A DNA stretch of 64,000 nucleotides from Clostridium muellerianum (GTDB taxonomy: Bacteria > Bacillota > Clostridia > Clostridiales > Clostridiaceae). The translations under genes were made by a program, and so were the position numbers. The stretch spans positions 124,001-188,000 of the forward strand of contig NZ_JABBNI010000014.1 in the NCBI RefSeq assembly GCF_012926525.1, given 5' to 3'. Below, piece after piece: positions 46,326-54,928 of the stretch. Under the pieces are notes generated by a model that saw only the letters and a program-made list of their open reading frames with translations, did no database searches and had not been told where the DNA came from. Numbering within the stretch: position 1 is the stretch's first letter; every line of letters begins with the position of its first letter.

Positions 46326-47403
46326 TATCTCGTCTCCTTTCTAATAAATCTAGAAAAGCTTCTATTCTAGTTAAATAACCTACATCACCAGTCATCTCAT
46401 CTACTACTAATGTCATAATTGGAAGATCCTTCTCCCTAGAAATGTTAGGTAGTATTGATTTTGAAACAATTTCTGGCATGCATCCCATAGGCATTATTTG
46501 AATAGCACCGTCACATCCTTTTTTGTGTGAAAGTAAAGCTTCACCAATACATTCTTTTGCGTATCCTCCAATAGGCATCGGAATATATTTTTTTGATAGT
46601 TTTCTTATATCTAATGAATTTATTTTAAATATACTTAATAGGGTATTTTTAATCCACCAACTTGGGGAAAGATACCTGATGCTTGATACACCATAATCCA
46701 TAAGTTTATCTTCTATATATAAATTTGAAAAGGGTTCTATTATAGTGTAAATTTCTCCAATTATAGCTACACTAAGCGGATTTTTATTTTTGTCTATATT
46801 AATATTTTTTATAATTGTGCTATATTTTTTAAAGTGATTAAGCATAGCCTCAGGGCTATTGCAGTTAAAAGCTTCTCTCTTACACTTATTTAAAACTTTG
46901 CTGCAGGTTCCTTTATTAATTTCATAACCTGCAATTAATTTAGTATATGATTCAATATTATCTATCAAATTTATGATTTTATAAGCTTTATAAAGTATAC
47001 TAAGCTTTTCTTTAGTTTTTATAGAACTTTCTGAAGAAATTTTATTAATCCTATTTATAAATTCTTTAAATCCTATGGAGTTTGGTTTATCTAAGACTAT
47101 AAAATTTAAATTATAACCTAATTTTTTTAATATATTTATTTGAAGCTCTGAATATTCTCCAAATCTGCAGGGGCCGCAGCTTCCTACAGATAATATAGTA
47201 TCTGCTCCATTTTTAATAGCTTGAATATAATTACCCATCATTATTTTAAATGGGAGACATATTTCTTCTGGAGAATACATTGAACCTATTTCTAAAGCTT
47301 CTTTGTTACTAAAAGGTGGAATTACATAATCTATTTTAAGTCCATCAAATATTGCTTTTACCGCGAAACATGAATTTCCTAAATGAGGAAAAGTAACTTT
47401 CAT
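46306..47403 (-). CDS. DUF2229 / CoA-activase-associated protein, second copy
   Basis: Protein of 365 residues, a paralogue of the gene upstream. Both have a CLPFKIMMGNY/CLPIKIFHGHT segment near residue 55 and both end with DE.TG..GY.TR.EAF.D.LERR. Conserved cysteines in SVGSCGPCRFGEY (about 103-115) suggest cluster or metal binding. It belongs to the COG3580/3581 group that accompanies BadF-type activases and resembles 2-hydroxyacyl-CoA dehydratase subunits. ATG 47403 shares its A with the previous stop (TAATG) and has GAAGG well spaced; a GTG nine bases upstream is not supported. Function is not established for the family to my knowledge. Confidence 0.8.
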   Translation of the reverse strand: MKVTFPHLGNSCFAVKAIFDGLKIDYVIPPFSNKEALEIGSMYSPEEICLPFKIMMGNYIQAIKNGADTILSVGSCGPCRFGEYSELQINILKKLGYNLNFIVLDKPNSIGFKEFINRINKISSESSIKTKEKLSILYKAYKIINLIDNIESYTKLIAGYEINKGTCSKVLNKCKREAFNCNSPEAMLNHFKKYSTIIKNINIDKNKNPLSVAIIGEIYTIIEPFSNLYIEDKLMDYGVSSIRYLSPSWWIKNTLLSIFKINSLDIRKLSKKYIPMPIGGYAKECIGEALLSHKKGCDGAIQIMPMGCMPEIVSKSILPNISREKDLPIMTLVVDEMTGDVGYLTRIEAFLDLLERRRDNVLYGS

Positions 47404-48296
47404 TAAGTACACCTTCTTTCAAGCATATCGGCAAAGGCTTCTAAACGAGTATAAAAACCTGCTTCACCAGTTTGCTCATCTATTTTAAGTATTAAAAATG
47501 GAAAATTACACAGCTCGCTTTTTATTAATTCTATGGTTACAGAATCTATTCCACAGGCAAAAGATGAAATGTATATTACTCCATCAACTTTTTTATTAAC
47601 TGCCATATATCTTGAGAATCCATAAGAATTTTTTGTGAAAGTCCAAAAAGGTTTTTTAAACAAGTTTTTAATTTGATTGTTAATTTCATTTTTTTCTATA
47701 AAATCTTCTGTTACTACGCCTATTCCTAGCTTATTTAACTTTTTAATTAAATCCATATTTGCAAATTTATCATAAATATTGTACGGATGTCCTACTAGGG
47801 CTACATTCAATTTAAATCCATGATTTTTTATGCCTTTTTTATATTGAATTTGAACCTGCATAGCTTTCTTATAAGCTTTTTGTATTTTAAAGTAATTTTT
47901 AGTAATACACATTCCTACTTTAAAAATATACTTTCTAAATGAATTGTAGGAAAATGCATAAATAGGGTAAGTTATGCATTTAGGCATATTGGGGATATCA
48001 TTTAATATCAGCTCTGGAAGTCCACAAAATTTAGGACAAATATATTCATCTTTATTAAGGCACATTATACGAGGTATAAGCATAATATCACATTTACTTT
48101 TTAAATACGCTGTATGTCCGTGAAAAATTTTAATAGGCAAACAAGCTTCGTCTACAGAATATTTTACTCCCATATTTAGAATATCTTTATTTGTTTCAGG
48201 GGAGGTTACAACCTCTGCTCCCAGCTCTGTAAAAAAAGTATTTATAAATGGATGGTATTTGCAATATAACAACCCTTTTGGTATACCAATTTTCAA
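47403..48296 (-). CDS. DUF2229 / acyl-CoA dehydratase activase-related protein, first copy
   Basis: Protein of 297 residues opening MKIGIPKGLLYCKYHPFINTF, the usual beginning of DUF2229 proteins. Later come EACLPIKIFHGHTAYLK, cysteines in IMCLNKDEYICPKFCG, YISSFACGIDSVTIEL and the C-terminal DEQTGEAGFYTRLEAF. First gene of a three-gene operon with a paralogue and a BadF-type ATPase. I chose TTG at 48296, with AAGGGG eight bases before it; an in-frame GTG at 48305 overlaps that ribosome site. A regular dehydratase alpha/beta pair is not nearby. Confidence 0.8.
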   Translation of the reverse strand: MKIGIPKGLLYCKYHPFINTFFTELGAEVVTSPETNKDILNMGVKYSVDEACLPIKIFHGHTAYLKSKCDIMLIPRIMCLNKDEYICPKFCGLPELILNDIPNMPKCITYPIYAFSYNSFRKYIFKVGMCITKNYFKIQKAYKKAMQVQIQYKKGIKNHGFKLNVALVGHPYNIYDKFANMDLIKKLNKLGIGVVTEDFIEKNEINNQIKNLFKKPFWTFTKNSYGFSRYMAVNKKVDGVIYISSFACGIDSVTIELIKSELCNFPFLILKIDEQTGEAGFYTRLEAFADMLERRCT

Positions 48297-48318
48297 ATTA
48301 AACACCCCTTGACTTTAA

Positions 48319-48377
48319 CTAGAAGTATAATTAAGTAAATATACTTCTAGCATTAATTAGTCTTATAAAAAGACTAA
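48319..48377. promoter_or_regulatory. Two inverted repeats in the divergent region before dhaK
   Basis: CTAGAAGTATA (48319-48329) mirrors TATACTTCTAG (48340-48350), a perfect 11-bp inverted repeat. TTAGTCTT (48357-48364) mirrors AAGACTAA (48370-48377). They lie between the activase operon and dhaK and could be operators or leader structures for either. No T-run follows the first. Confidence 0.45.
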
Positions 48378-48511
48378 AATTTATTTTATATTATATTTTT
48401 TTCTAAATGATGAAATATTATTCAGTATTTCCTAATAAAATGTGATAAAATAAAAAGTAAATTATGAAAATTTCAAATCAATAAATAAGTTAATTAAAAG
48501 GGGGATTATAT

Positions 48512-49513
48512 ATGAAAAAAATAATTAATAATCCAGATAATGTTGTAGAGGACATGTTAAGTGGAATGGTGTCAGCTCATCCTGAGTATATTAAAAAACT
48601 AGAAAATGCTAATGTAATAGTTAGAAAAAATTCACCTATAAAAGGAAAGGTAGCTATTGTAAGCGGTGGGGGAAGCGGACATGAACCATCTCATGGCGGA
48701 TATGTAGGATTTGGTATGTTAGATGCCGCTGTAGCAGGAGCAGTATTTACTTCACCCACTCCAGATCAAGTATATGAGGCAATTAAAGCAGTAGATGGTG
48801 GAGCTGGAGTTTTACTTGTAATAAAGAACTATAGCGGTGATGTAATGAATTTTGATATGGCAAAAGATTTAGCAGATATGGATGGAATAAAAGTAGAATC
48901 TGTAGTTGTAAATGATGATGTAGCAGTAGAAAATAGTACTTATACAGCAGGAAGAAGAGGTATTGCTGGAACTGTATTTGTTCACAAAATTGCAGGAGCT
49001 AAAGCAGAACAAGGTGCTTCACTTGAAGAAGTAAAGAGAGTTGCAGAAAAGGTAATAAGTAATGTAGGCAGTATGGGAATGGCACTAAGTTCTTGTATTG
49101 TGCCTGCCGCTGGAAAACCAAACTTTACTTTAGGAGAAGATGAAATTGAAATAGGAATGGGTATTCATGGTGAACCAGGAACTCATAGACAAACTATAAA
49201 AACTGCTGGTGAAATAACTGAACATCTAGTTAATAAAATATTAAAAGATACTAAAATCCAAAAAGGTGAAGAAGTAGCTGTTATGGTAAATGGCTTATGC
49301 TCCACACCTTTAATGGAATTATATATTGTAAATAAAAAGGTTAATGAAATGTTGCAGGATATGGGAATAAAGATTCATAAAACTTTTGTGGGAGAATTTA
49401 TGACATCTCTTGAAATGGCAGGTTATTCAGTAACAATATTAAAATTAGATGATGAATTAAAAACTTTATTAGATGAACCAGCAAACACACCAGCTTTAAA
49501 GTGTATAAAATAG
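48512..49513 (+). CDS. dhaK: PTS-dependent dihydroxyacetone kinase, DhaK subunit
   Basis: Dihydroxyacetone-binding subunit, 333 residues, the usual length. Motifs: GKVAIVSGGGSGHEPSHGGY, the substrate loop, FTSPTPDQVYEAIK, and MGIHGEPGTHR with His219, which forms the covalent hemiaminal with dihydroxyacetone. The complex transfers phosphate from DhaM through ADP bound to DhaL onto dihydroxyacetone, giving DHAP for glycolysis. The gene order dhaK-dhaL-dhaM in one direction confirms the PTS-type rather than the ATP-dependent kinase. GGGGG before the ATG supports the start. Confidence 0.95.
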   Translation: MKKIINNPDNVVEDMLSGMVSAHPEYIKKLENANVIVRKNSPIKGKVAIVSGGGSGHEPSHGGYVGFGMLDAAVAGAVFTSPTPDQVYEAIKAVDGGAGVLLVIKNYSGDVMNFDMAKDLADMDGIKVESVVVNDDVAVENSTYTAGRRGIAGTVFVHKIAGAKAEQGASLEEVKRVAEKVISNVGSMGMALSSCIVPAAGKPNFTLGEDEIEIGMGIHGEPGTHRQTIKTAGEITEHLVNKILKDTKIQKGEEVAVMVNGLCSTPLMELYIVNKKVNEMLQDMGIKIHKTFVGEFMTSLEMAGYSVTILKLDDELKTLLDEPANTPALKCIK

Positions 49514-49582
49514 TACATTTAAGTAAATAAGATTAAACAGTGTATAATATACATCATATAATTAAAGAGGAGATTTAAAGTA

Positions 49583-50227
49583 ATGAGTATTAATACAGCA
49601 CAAGTAATTGAAATATTAAATAAAATAACTGAAGTCATGTGTAAGAATAAAGCATTCCTTTCAGAATTAGATGCAGCTATAGGGGATGGAGACCATGGAA
49701 TAAATATGGAGAAAGGATTTTTAGCAGTTAGTGATAAAATCAAAGAGGATGACGATACTACTATAGGAGATTTATTAAAGAAAACAGGTATGCTACTAGT
49801 GTCTAATGTAGGAGGGGCTTCTGGTCCACTCTATGGTACAGCCTTTATGAAAGCTGCTATAGAAGTTAAAGATGCAAAAACTATAAACCTAAATGATTTT
49901 TTAAATATTATGAATGCTGCTTTAGATGGAATAAAAATGAGAGGTAAAGCTGAATTAGAGGATAAAACTATGGTAGATGCCATTGTTCCTGCTATTGAAT
50001 CATTAAATGAATCTATATCCTTAAATATAGATGATGTTACAGCTTTAGGAAAAGCTAAAGATTCAGCTTATAATGGAGTGTTGCATACTAAAGAAATTAT
50101 AGCAAAAAAAGGTCGTGCTAGTTATCTAGGTGAAAGAAGCATAGGTCATCAGGATCCAGGTGCTACATCAAGTTATTTAATGTTAAATACTATATATGAA
50201 TATGTAAAAAATCTTTCTGAAAAATAA
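49583..50227 (+). CDS. dhaL: PTS-dependent dihydroxyacetone kinase, ADP-binding subunit DhaL
   Basis: All-helical nucleotide-binding subunit of 214 residues. The Mg-ADP site is visible in LSELDAAIGDGDHGINMEKG (residues about 28-47), with GGASGPLYGTAFMKAA and the C-terminal RASYLGERSIGHQDPGATSS. Here ADP is a permanent coenzyme re-phosphorylated by DhaM. It follows dhaK after 69 bases, with AGAGGAG before the ATG. Both length and motifs are regular. Confidence 0.95.
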   Translation: MSINTAQVIEILNKITEVMCKNKAFLSELDAAIGDGDHGINMEKGFLAVSDKIKEDDDTTIGDLLKKTGMLLVSNVGGASGPLYGTAFMKAAIEVKDAKTINLNDFLNIMNAALDGIKMRGKAELEDKTMVDAIVPAIESLNESISLNIDDVTALGKAKDSAYNGVLHTKEIIAKKGRASYLGERSIGHQDPGATSSYLMLNTIYEYVKNLSEK

Positions 50228-50427
50228 TAAAAATTTAAATTATAAGCATGATGGTATAAAAGTAAAGAAATAAAGTTTATAATATTATTAATAGTGAGCT
50301 GCAAATAAGTACAAAAGTATTTGTTGTATTGTAAACAGCAATATCTATTTTATAGTAAAAGGATATTTTAAAACATAGCTATTTAATATGTAGAATATCT
50401 ATAAGATATATAGTAAGGAGATAAAAA

Positions 50428-50817
50428 ATGGTTGGTATTGTAATAGTATCTCATAGTGAAAAAATTGCTGAAGGAGTAAAAGAACTTGCTTTGCAAATGG
50501 CTGAAGAGGTACCTATGGCTGCGGCAGGTGGAACATCAGATGGTAGAGTAGGTACTGATATTGAAAAAATAAGTAATGCCATAAAAGAAGTTTATTCTGA
50601 AGATGGAGTAATAATTTTATTTGATCTTGGAAGCTCCTTTATGAATGCAGAAATGGCTATAGATTTTCTTCCAGATAATATGAAAGAAAAAGTTGAAATT
50701 GTGGATGCTGCTTTAGTTGAAGGTGTTATAACTGCAGGTGTAGAAAGTAGTATAAACAAAACTTTAGAAGATATAAAAAAGTCATTAAAAAGTATATCTA
50801 TTAATAAGATGTCATAA
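50428..50817 (+). CDS. dhaM: PTS-dependent dihydroxyacetone kinase, phosphotransferase subunit DhaM
   Basis: EIIA-mannose-like domain of 129 residues that takes phosphate from HPr on His9 (VIVSHSEKIAEGV) and passes it to the ADP on DhaL. Further family segments are PMAAAGGTSDGRVGTDIEKI and VIILFDLGSSFMNAEMA. It is the short form, without the extra HPr and EI domains of enterobacterial DhaM. A 200-base gap after dhaL has no gene that I can see. AAGGAG precedes the ATG. Confidence 0.93.
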   Translation: MVGIVIVSHSEKIAEGVKELALQMAEEVPMAAAGGTSDGRVGTDIEKISNAIKEVYSEDGVIILFDLGSSFMNAEMAIDFLPDNMKEKVEIVDAALVEGVITAGVESSINKTLEDIKKSLKSISINKMS

Positions 50818-50869
50818 AATTATATGTGTTCATGAGATTAGTGAAGTTTAAACATATCTATACTAATTA

Positions 50870-50907
50870 ATAAAAGAAGACCAATATAACTTTGGTCTTC
50901 TTTTATT
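50870..50907. terminator. Bidirectional terminator between dhaM and the DUF5667 gene
   Basis: ATAAAAGAAGACCAA (50870-50884) pairs perfectly with TTGGTCTTCTTTTAT (50892-50906), a 15-bp stem with a 7-base loop and A/T runs built into both arms. Confidence 0.9.
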
Positions 50908-50911
50908 AGTT

Positions 50912-51979
50912 TTATTTATCTTCTTTAGGAGTACCTTTATCTTTTTTGTGGCTTTTATTTTGTTTATCCTCTATATTTTTATTATTTTCACTAGTAAAAG
51001 ATTGTTTGTTTTGTACAATTTTATCAGTTTCACTAACTGCATTGACTTTTACATTACTTATATCATCTTTAGATGAAGTATCAATAGTCTTAGTTTCCAT
51101 TGACGTTGAAGCAGGAGAAACACTCGTATTTTGAGAATCTGTAGTATTGCTTTCATCCTTGCTAATTGGGTTAACAACTTCATTTGATTCTTCACTTTTA
51201 TCTTTTTTATTTTCATTCTTTACTTGTTTTTTTACTTCGCCAACCAAACCTTTTAACTCACCTTTCTTATCTTTAAGAGCCTGTTTAAATTGTTCCTTTT
51301 GTACACTTAAAGCTTGCTCTTTTTCTTTCAATAAGTTTTCAGCATTTTTTACAGCTTCTTCATTTCCAGAATTCTTTAAAGTCTCTAATTGTTTTTTAGC
51401 ATCATTTACAGCTTTTTTACTATCTATTAATGCAACCCTCTGTTTAGCTATTTCAGATAAAGCTTCTTTTTTCTTCTGCTGCATTTCTATAACTTTAGTT
51501 ATTGTTTCTTTCGCATTAGAACTATTAGAAAGTTTATTTTGAATTTTATTCAATACTTCTATTGAGTTTTTTTCACTTTCATTTATAGTATCTTGTAATT
51601 TCTTAAATTTATAAGAATTAGATTCATCTGAAGTACTATCCTCAATAGATGATTTTATAATTTCTAAAGCTTTATCCATGTCAGTAGTATATTCATTGAT
51701 AGCCTTAATAGAAAGATCCTCCTTGTAATCATCACTCATTTTTTCACTTTCGCCTAATCTTTCTTCTGCTACATTGATCAGTACATCAGCTTTGCTACTA
51801 TTAGAAGACAGTTTTATTCTTAAATTATCCATATATTTATCTATAGGATATATTATTTGGTTGTCAGGAGTAATCCCTGCTTTGTCTTTAAATGTAATAT
51901 TGTCATTTTGTGCAAAAACAGCAGCTTTACTACCTAATGTAATTGTTGCAGCAGTGATAAATAATATTAATTTTTTCAT
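50912..51979 (-). CDS. Secreted DUF5667 protein
   Basis: Exported protein of 355 residues. A signal peptide (KKLILFITAATITLGSKAAV, cleavage likely after AQ near residue 24) is followed by a DUF5667-type helical domain (about 35-145, with YPIDKYMDNLRIKLSSNSSK). Next comes a long Lys/Glu-rich coiled coil (about 150-255), then a disordered Ser/Thr/Asn/Lys-rich tail. It is divergent from sigI-rsgI, and a motif resembling a SigI promoter lies upstream in its direction. I therefore infer that it belongs to the SigI regulon and acts at the cell envelope. AGGAGGAATTATAC precedes the ATG. Confidence 0.8.
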   Translation of the reverse strand: MKKLILFITAATITLGSKAAVFAQNDNITFKDKAGITPDNQIIYPIDKYMDNLRIKLSSNSSKADVLINVAEERLGESEKMSDDYKEDLSIKAINEYTTDMDKALEIIKSSIEDSTSDESNSYKFKKLQDTINESEKNSIEVLNKIQNKLSNSSNAKETITKVIEMQQKKKEALSEIAKQRVALIDSKKAVNDAKKQLETLKNSGNEEAVKNAENLLKEKEQALSVQKEQFKQALKDKKGELKGLVGEVKKQVKNENKKDKSEESNEVVNPISKDESNTTDSQNTSVSPASTSMETKTIDTSSKDDISNVKVNAVSETDKIVQNKQSFTSENNKNIEDKQNKSHKKDKGTPKEDK

Positions 51980-52014
51980 GTATAATTCCTCCTAAAATGT
52001 TTTTCATAAATATT

Positions 52015-52044
52015 TACGTATGGGATTTATTATTTTTAGGGGGT
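52015..52044 (-). promoter_or_regulatory. Candidate SigI promoter driving the DUF5667 gene
   Basis: On the minus strand ACCCCC (52044-52039) is followed after 20 bases by CGTA (52018-52015). SigI promoters have an ACCCCC-like -35 and a CGAA/CGTA-like -10 in Bacillus and clostridia. It lies about 36 bases upstream of the DUF5667 start codon and mirrors a similar motif on the other strand. Confidence 0.5.
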
Positions 52045-52116
52045 AATGTATAAAAAAGTATTCAGAAATACTTTCCAGTTGATTTTATTAAATATTAATG
52101 TAAATTTATATTAAGA

Positions 52117-52145
52117 ACCCCTTTAAATTAAAAAAATAATTCGTA
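52117..52145 (+). promoter_or_regulatory. Candidate SigI promoter driving sigI-rsgI
   Basis: ACCCCT (52117-52122), 19 bases, then CGTA (52142-52145), about 25 bases before the sigI start codon. It is similar to the motif facing the DUF5667 gene, as expected if SigI controls its own operon. Confidence 0.5.
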
Positions 52146-52169
52146 TAGATATATGAGGTGGTTAACCAA

Positions 52170-52856
52170 ATGAGTTTACAAGAAAATTTAATTAAAAATA
52201 GAGACACCTTTATAGAGGAGAATAAAAAATTTATTTATAATGTTACTTTTTCAATATGTAAGAAAAGGCTTCAATGGGAAAATGATGATGAACTAAGTGT
52301 AGCACTTATAGCTTTTAATAATGCTTGTAATAGCTATGTGGAAACTAGGGGGAATTTTTTTAGTTATGCAAAAGTTATTATAAAAAATGCTCTTATAGAT
52401 TATTTTAGAAAGAATTCAAATAAATATCTTCTGTCCTTTGGTGAGGAGAATGATGAATTAGAGAATGCTTTTTTTAAAAATTCACTTTCGGAATACGACA
52501 TTAAACAAGAAAATATGAAAAGGTGCGAAGAAATAAAAGTTCTTTCCGAAGAATTAAAAAAATATAATATAAGTTTTAAGGATTTAGTAAAAAATTCTCC
52601 CTGCCACAAAGATACAAAGGACAAGCTGTTAAATGTTTCATTTTCCTGTTCAAAGGATTATTCCATATTAGACTATATTCATAAACATAGAAGGCTCCCT
52701 GTAAAACAAATTTGCATCATTACAGGATGCAGCAGAAAACTTATAGATCAGTGGAGAAAATATATTTTAAGTTTGATTGTAATTATATCCAATGAAAGTT
52801 ATTATTATATAACTTCTTATTTAAATATAAAAGTAGGTGAAGATAATGAAAAGTAG
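52170..52856 (+). CDS. sigI: RNA polymerase sigma factor SigI
   Basis: Sigma factor of 228 residues of the SigI class. The region 2-like part is WENDDELSVALIAFNNACNS and GNFFSYAKVIIKNALIDYFR, which is the core- and -10-binding segment. The SigI-specific C-terminal region with a helix-turn-helix includes RRLPVKQICIITGCSRKLID. I chose the ATG at 52170, eight bases after GAGGTGG; an in-frame GTG at 52158 is part of that ribosome site. Its last 11 bases overlap the start of the anti-sigma gene, so the two are coupled. In clostridia SigI factors are released by membrane RsgI proteins upon extracellular or heat/envelope signals. Confidence 0.9.
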   Translation: MSLQENLIKNRDTFIEENKKFIYNVTFSICKKRLQWENDDELSVALIAFNNACNSYVETRGNFFSYAKVIIKNALIDYFRKNSNKYLLSFGEENDELENAFFKNSLSEYDIKQENMKRCEEIKVLSEELKKYNISFKDLVKNSPCHKDTKDKLLNVSFSCSKDYSILDYIHKHRRLPVKQICIITGCSRKLIDQWRKYILSLIVIISNESYYYITSYLNIKVGEDNEK

Positions 52857-53745
52857 AAAGGGTATAGTTATTTCTATTGAAAATAGAAATGTTTCTATAA
52901 TTACGCAGGACGGAGAATTTACAAGTGTGTGCATAGATAAGAAAAAAACGACTCCAAGTGTTGGAGAAGAGTACGAAGGTATATTAGCTAAGAATAGCAT
53001 ATTCAATAATGACTTTTCTAAATATATCGCGGCCTGTTTAATATTTCTTATAATTTTATCAGGCGGATCAGCTTATGCCTATTATATGCCAGTTTCTACA
53101 GTAGTACTTAATACAGACAATCCCAATGTAGAACTTAAATTGAACAGATGGGGTAAAGTAATAGACGCAAAGGCATTAAATAAAGATGGAGATAAGATTT
53201 TAAAAGAGATAAATATAAAAAATAATTCTGTTAATAAAGCTCTTATAGCAATTTTAGAAAAAGGTAAAAAAGATAAGTTTTTAAATGAAGATTATATGAA
53301 GGGCATTAAAACTATTACTTTAGATATAAAAGGGAAGAAAGATGTTAATTTATCTGAATTTAAGAAGGAAATAGATAAGGGAAAACTAAATTTAGTAATA
53401 GATAGAAATGGAACTACAATTTTTAATAAAACAAACAGTGATAAAAATTATAATGATGCAGATAAAAAAACAAAGGAGCCTATTAAATCAAATGAAAAAA
53501 GTAGTGTGAATAATGGTTTGATTGATAATAAAAATGATGTGAATAATAATGAGGAAACTATCCAAAGGAATAGTGTGGATGAAAAATCAACTGAAGAAAA
53601 TGATAAATCTAAGAAATTAAATGGAAACTCTAATATTAAAGAGGATGAAAAAAAGCCAGCAGATGCTGAAAATGCTAATTCAAATAAAGAAGATAAAATC
53701 AAAAAAAATGAGAGTAAAAAAGATAAAAATTTAGAAAAAGAGTAA
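52846..53745 (+). CDS. rsgI: RsgI-type membrane anti-sigma factor
   Basis: Single-pass anti-sigma protein of 299 residues. The N-terminal RsgI domain (about 1-52, KGIVISIENRNVSIITQDGE to VGEEYEGI) binds SigI in the cytoplasm. A membrane helix follows (AACLIFLIILSGGSAYAYYM, about 60-82), then a beta-rich extracellular part (VVLNTDNPNVELKLNRWGKV) and a highly charged Asn/Lys/Glu/Asp tail of about 100 residues. It has no carbohydrate-binding module, unlike cellulosome-regulating RsgI proteins, so it resembles the general envelope-stress type. ATG 52846 has AGGTGA in front and overlaps the sigI end. Confidence 0.88.
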   Translation: MKSRKGIVISIENRNVSIITQDGEFTSVCIDKKKTTPSVGEEYEGILAKNSIFNNDFSKYIAACLIFLIILSGGSAYAYYMPVSTVVLNTDNPNVELKLNRWGKVIDAKALNKDGDKILKEINIKNNSVNKALIAILEKGKKDKFLNEDYMKGIKTITLDIKGKKDVNLSEFKKEIDKGKLNLVIDRNGTTIFNKTNSDKNYNDADKKTKEPIKSNEKSSVNNGLIDNKNDVNNNEETIQRNSVDEKSTEENDKSKKLNGNSNIKEDEKKPADAENANSNKEDKIKKNESKKDKNLEKE

Positions 53746-53959
53746 TATAATAATAGCTCGAATAACTATTTAACCATATTTTTAATTAAATGTAATATAT
53801 AGTAAGAAAACAAGATTAATGAAGTGTTATTAAAATGTAGCGGTAAAATTAGGAGTATTAAGATGATTAATGAACATAAATACAATTTTCAATTTTAATA
53901 CAAATGATGTAAAATTATTTTATTAAATTACATTTTTTCAAAAGAAAGGGGACTTGGAA

Positions 53960-54373
53960 ATGAGCAAAAAAATGAAATTTTTAACAGCAACTTTATGTGG
54001 AGCATTATTAATATCCAATATTGCAATAACTAATGTTAATGCTAAAACTTTACAGGTAGATAAAAAAATTACTTCGAGTACTATTTATACACCAAATTAT
54101 GCTGCAACATCTTATAATATTAATGCAACATATAATGCTCCTAATGTTTTAGTAGAGTATTATCCTAGTGATTCAAAAAAACATTCTTATACTACTGCAA
54201 TCCTTCTTTATGACAAAAATAATAATAGAATTGGTATGCTAAATGATCAAGAAAATAACACATCAGGAAGGTATGCTGTAAACATGGGAACTTATCAGAA
54301 TTGGTATAAAGCTGAAGTAGTTTTCAATGCAGATAATGTGTATATAGGTACAAGAATAGTATATCATAAATAA
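53960..54373 (+). CDS. Small secreted protein, unknown function
   Basis: Protein of 137 residues with a clear signal peptide (KKMKFLTATLCGALLISNIA, cleavage likely after VNA near residue 28). The mature part of about 110 residues is Tyr/Asn/Thr-rich and beta-predicted (VLVEYYPSDSKKHSYTTAIL, YQNWYKAEVVFNADNVYIGT). I recognise no family. ATG 53960 follows AAAGGGG at eight bases; an in-frame TTG six bases earlier is too close to it. It lies 214 bases downstream of rsgI on the same strand, but no SigI-like motif precedes it. Confidence 0.7.
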   Translation: MSKKMKFLTATLCGALLISNIAITNVNAKTLQVDKKITSSTIYTPNYAATSYNINATYNAPNVLVEYYPSDSKKHSYTTAILLYDKNNNRIGMLNDQENNTSGRYAVNMGTYQNWYKAEVVFNADNVYIGTRIVYHK

Positions 54374-54477
54374 TTGCTTTATACTTATTGGGAGTATAAC
54401 AACGTTTTTCTGCACAGTAGTAAAAACTTACTGATTACCCGTATAGATTTGTAGTAACGACCGCTTACAGGACTTTA

Positions 54478-54538
54478 AAAAAAGAATGGTGGACAAGCAT
54501 CGATAATGTCTGAGCCGTTTGTCCACCATTCTTTTTTA
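54478..54538. terminator. Perfect 19-bp hairpin, bidirectional terminator
   Basis: AAAAAAGAATGGTGGACAA (54478-54496) pairs with its exact complement at 54519-54537, enclosing 22 bases, with A-run and T-run built in. It lies about 105 bases after the small secreted protein gene. It could terminate that transcript or be the 3' end of a small RNA. Confidence 0.65.
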
Positions 54539-54658
54539 ATCATATCTATATTTCTTCCGAGTCTATTTAACTATAAGTGTGTTATTTTTTCTAAGTTCTA
54601 ATTTTATGCGATGGCTATCATTCTCTTTAAGGCGGAAGATAACAACACTGATACGTCA

Positions 54659-54680
54659 CTGGATAAGTTCTTTTAAAACT
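54659..54680. repeat. Diverged copy of the dispersed repeat
   Basis: CTGGATAAGTTCTTTTAAAACT resembles the first half of the copies at 36808 and 44017 (CTGAATAAGTTCTTCTAAGACT), with four differences. The second half of the repeat is not recognisable here. Confidence 0.35.
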
Positions 54681-54907
54681 CATATGTAATCGTAAAATCG
54701 CCTAATTTTTATAAGAATAAAACGGGTACAGTTTTTTATCTATGTTAGTATTATTTTTTGATGAAAATGAGATCTAGATCTCAATAAGAGTTTTTTTAGT
54801 GAGGATAGGATTTATTTGATTGATTAGTATTCGTAATAAATATTATGTATACTAAATAAATGAAAAAAATATTTAACATTAAATTATTTTTAGCAATACT
54901 TTACTTA

Positions 54908-54928
54908 AAACTTATGTTCGTATATAAT
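54908..54928 (+). promoter_or_regulatory. SOS-like box and -10 of the DinB-type polymerase gene
   Basis: AAACTTATGTTC (54908-54919) fits the Gram-positive LexA box GAACNNNNGTTC with one mismatch (G to A). It sits in the spacer of a promoter whose -10 is TATAAT (54923-54928) and whose -35 is a weak TTTACT (54900-54905). LexA bound here would block transcription, so damage induction of the polymerase is likely. Confidence 0.55.
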
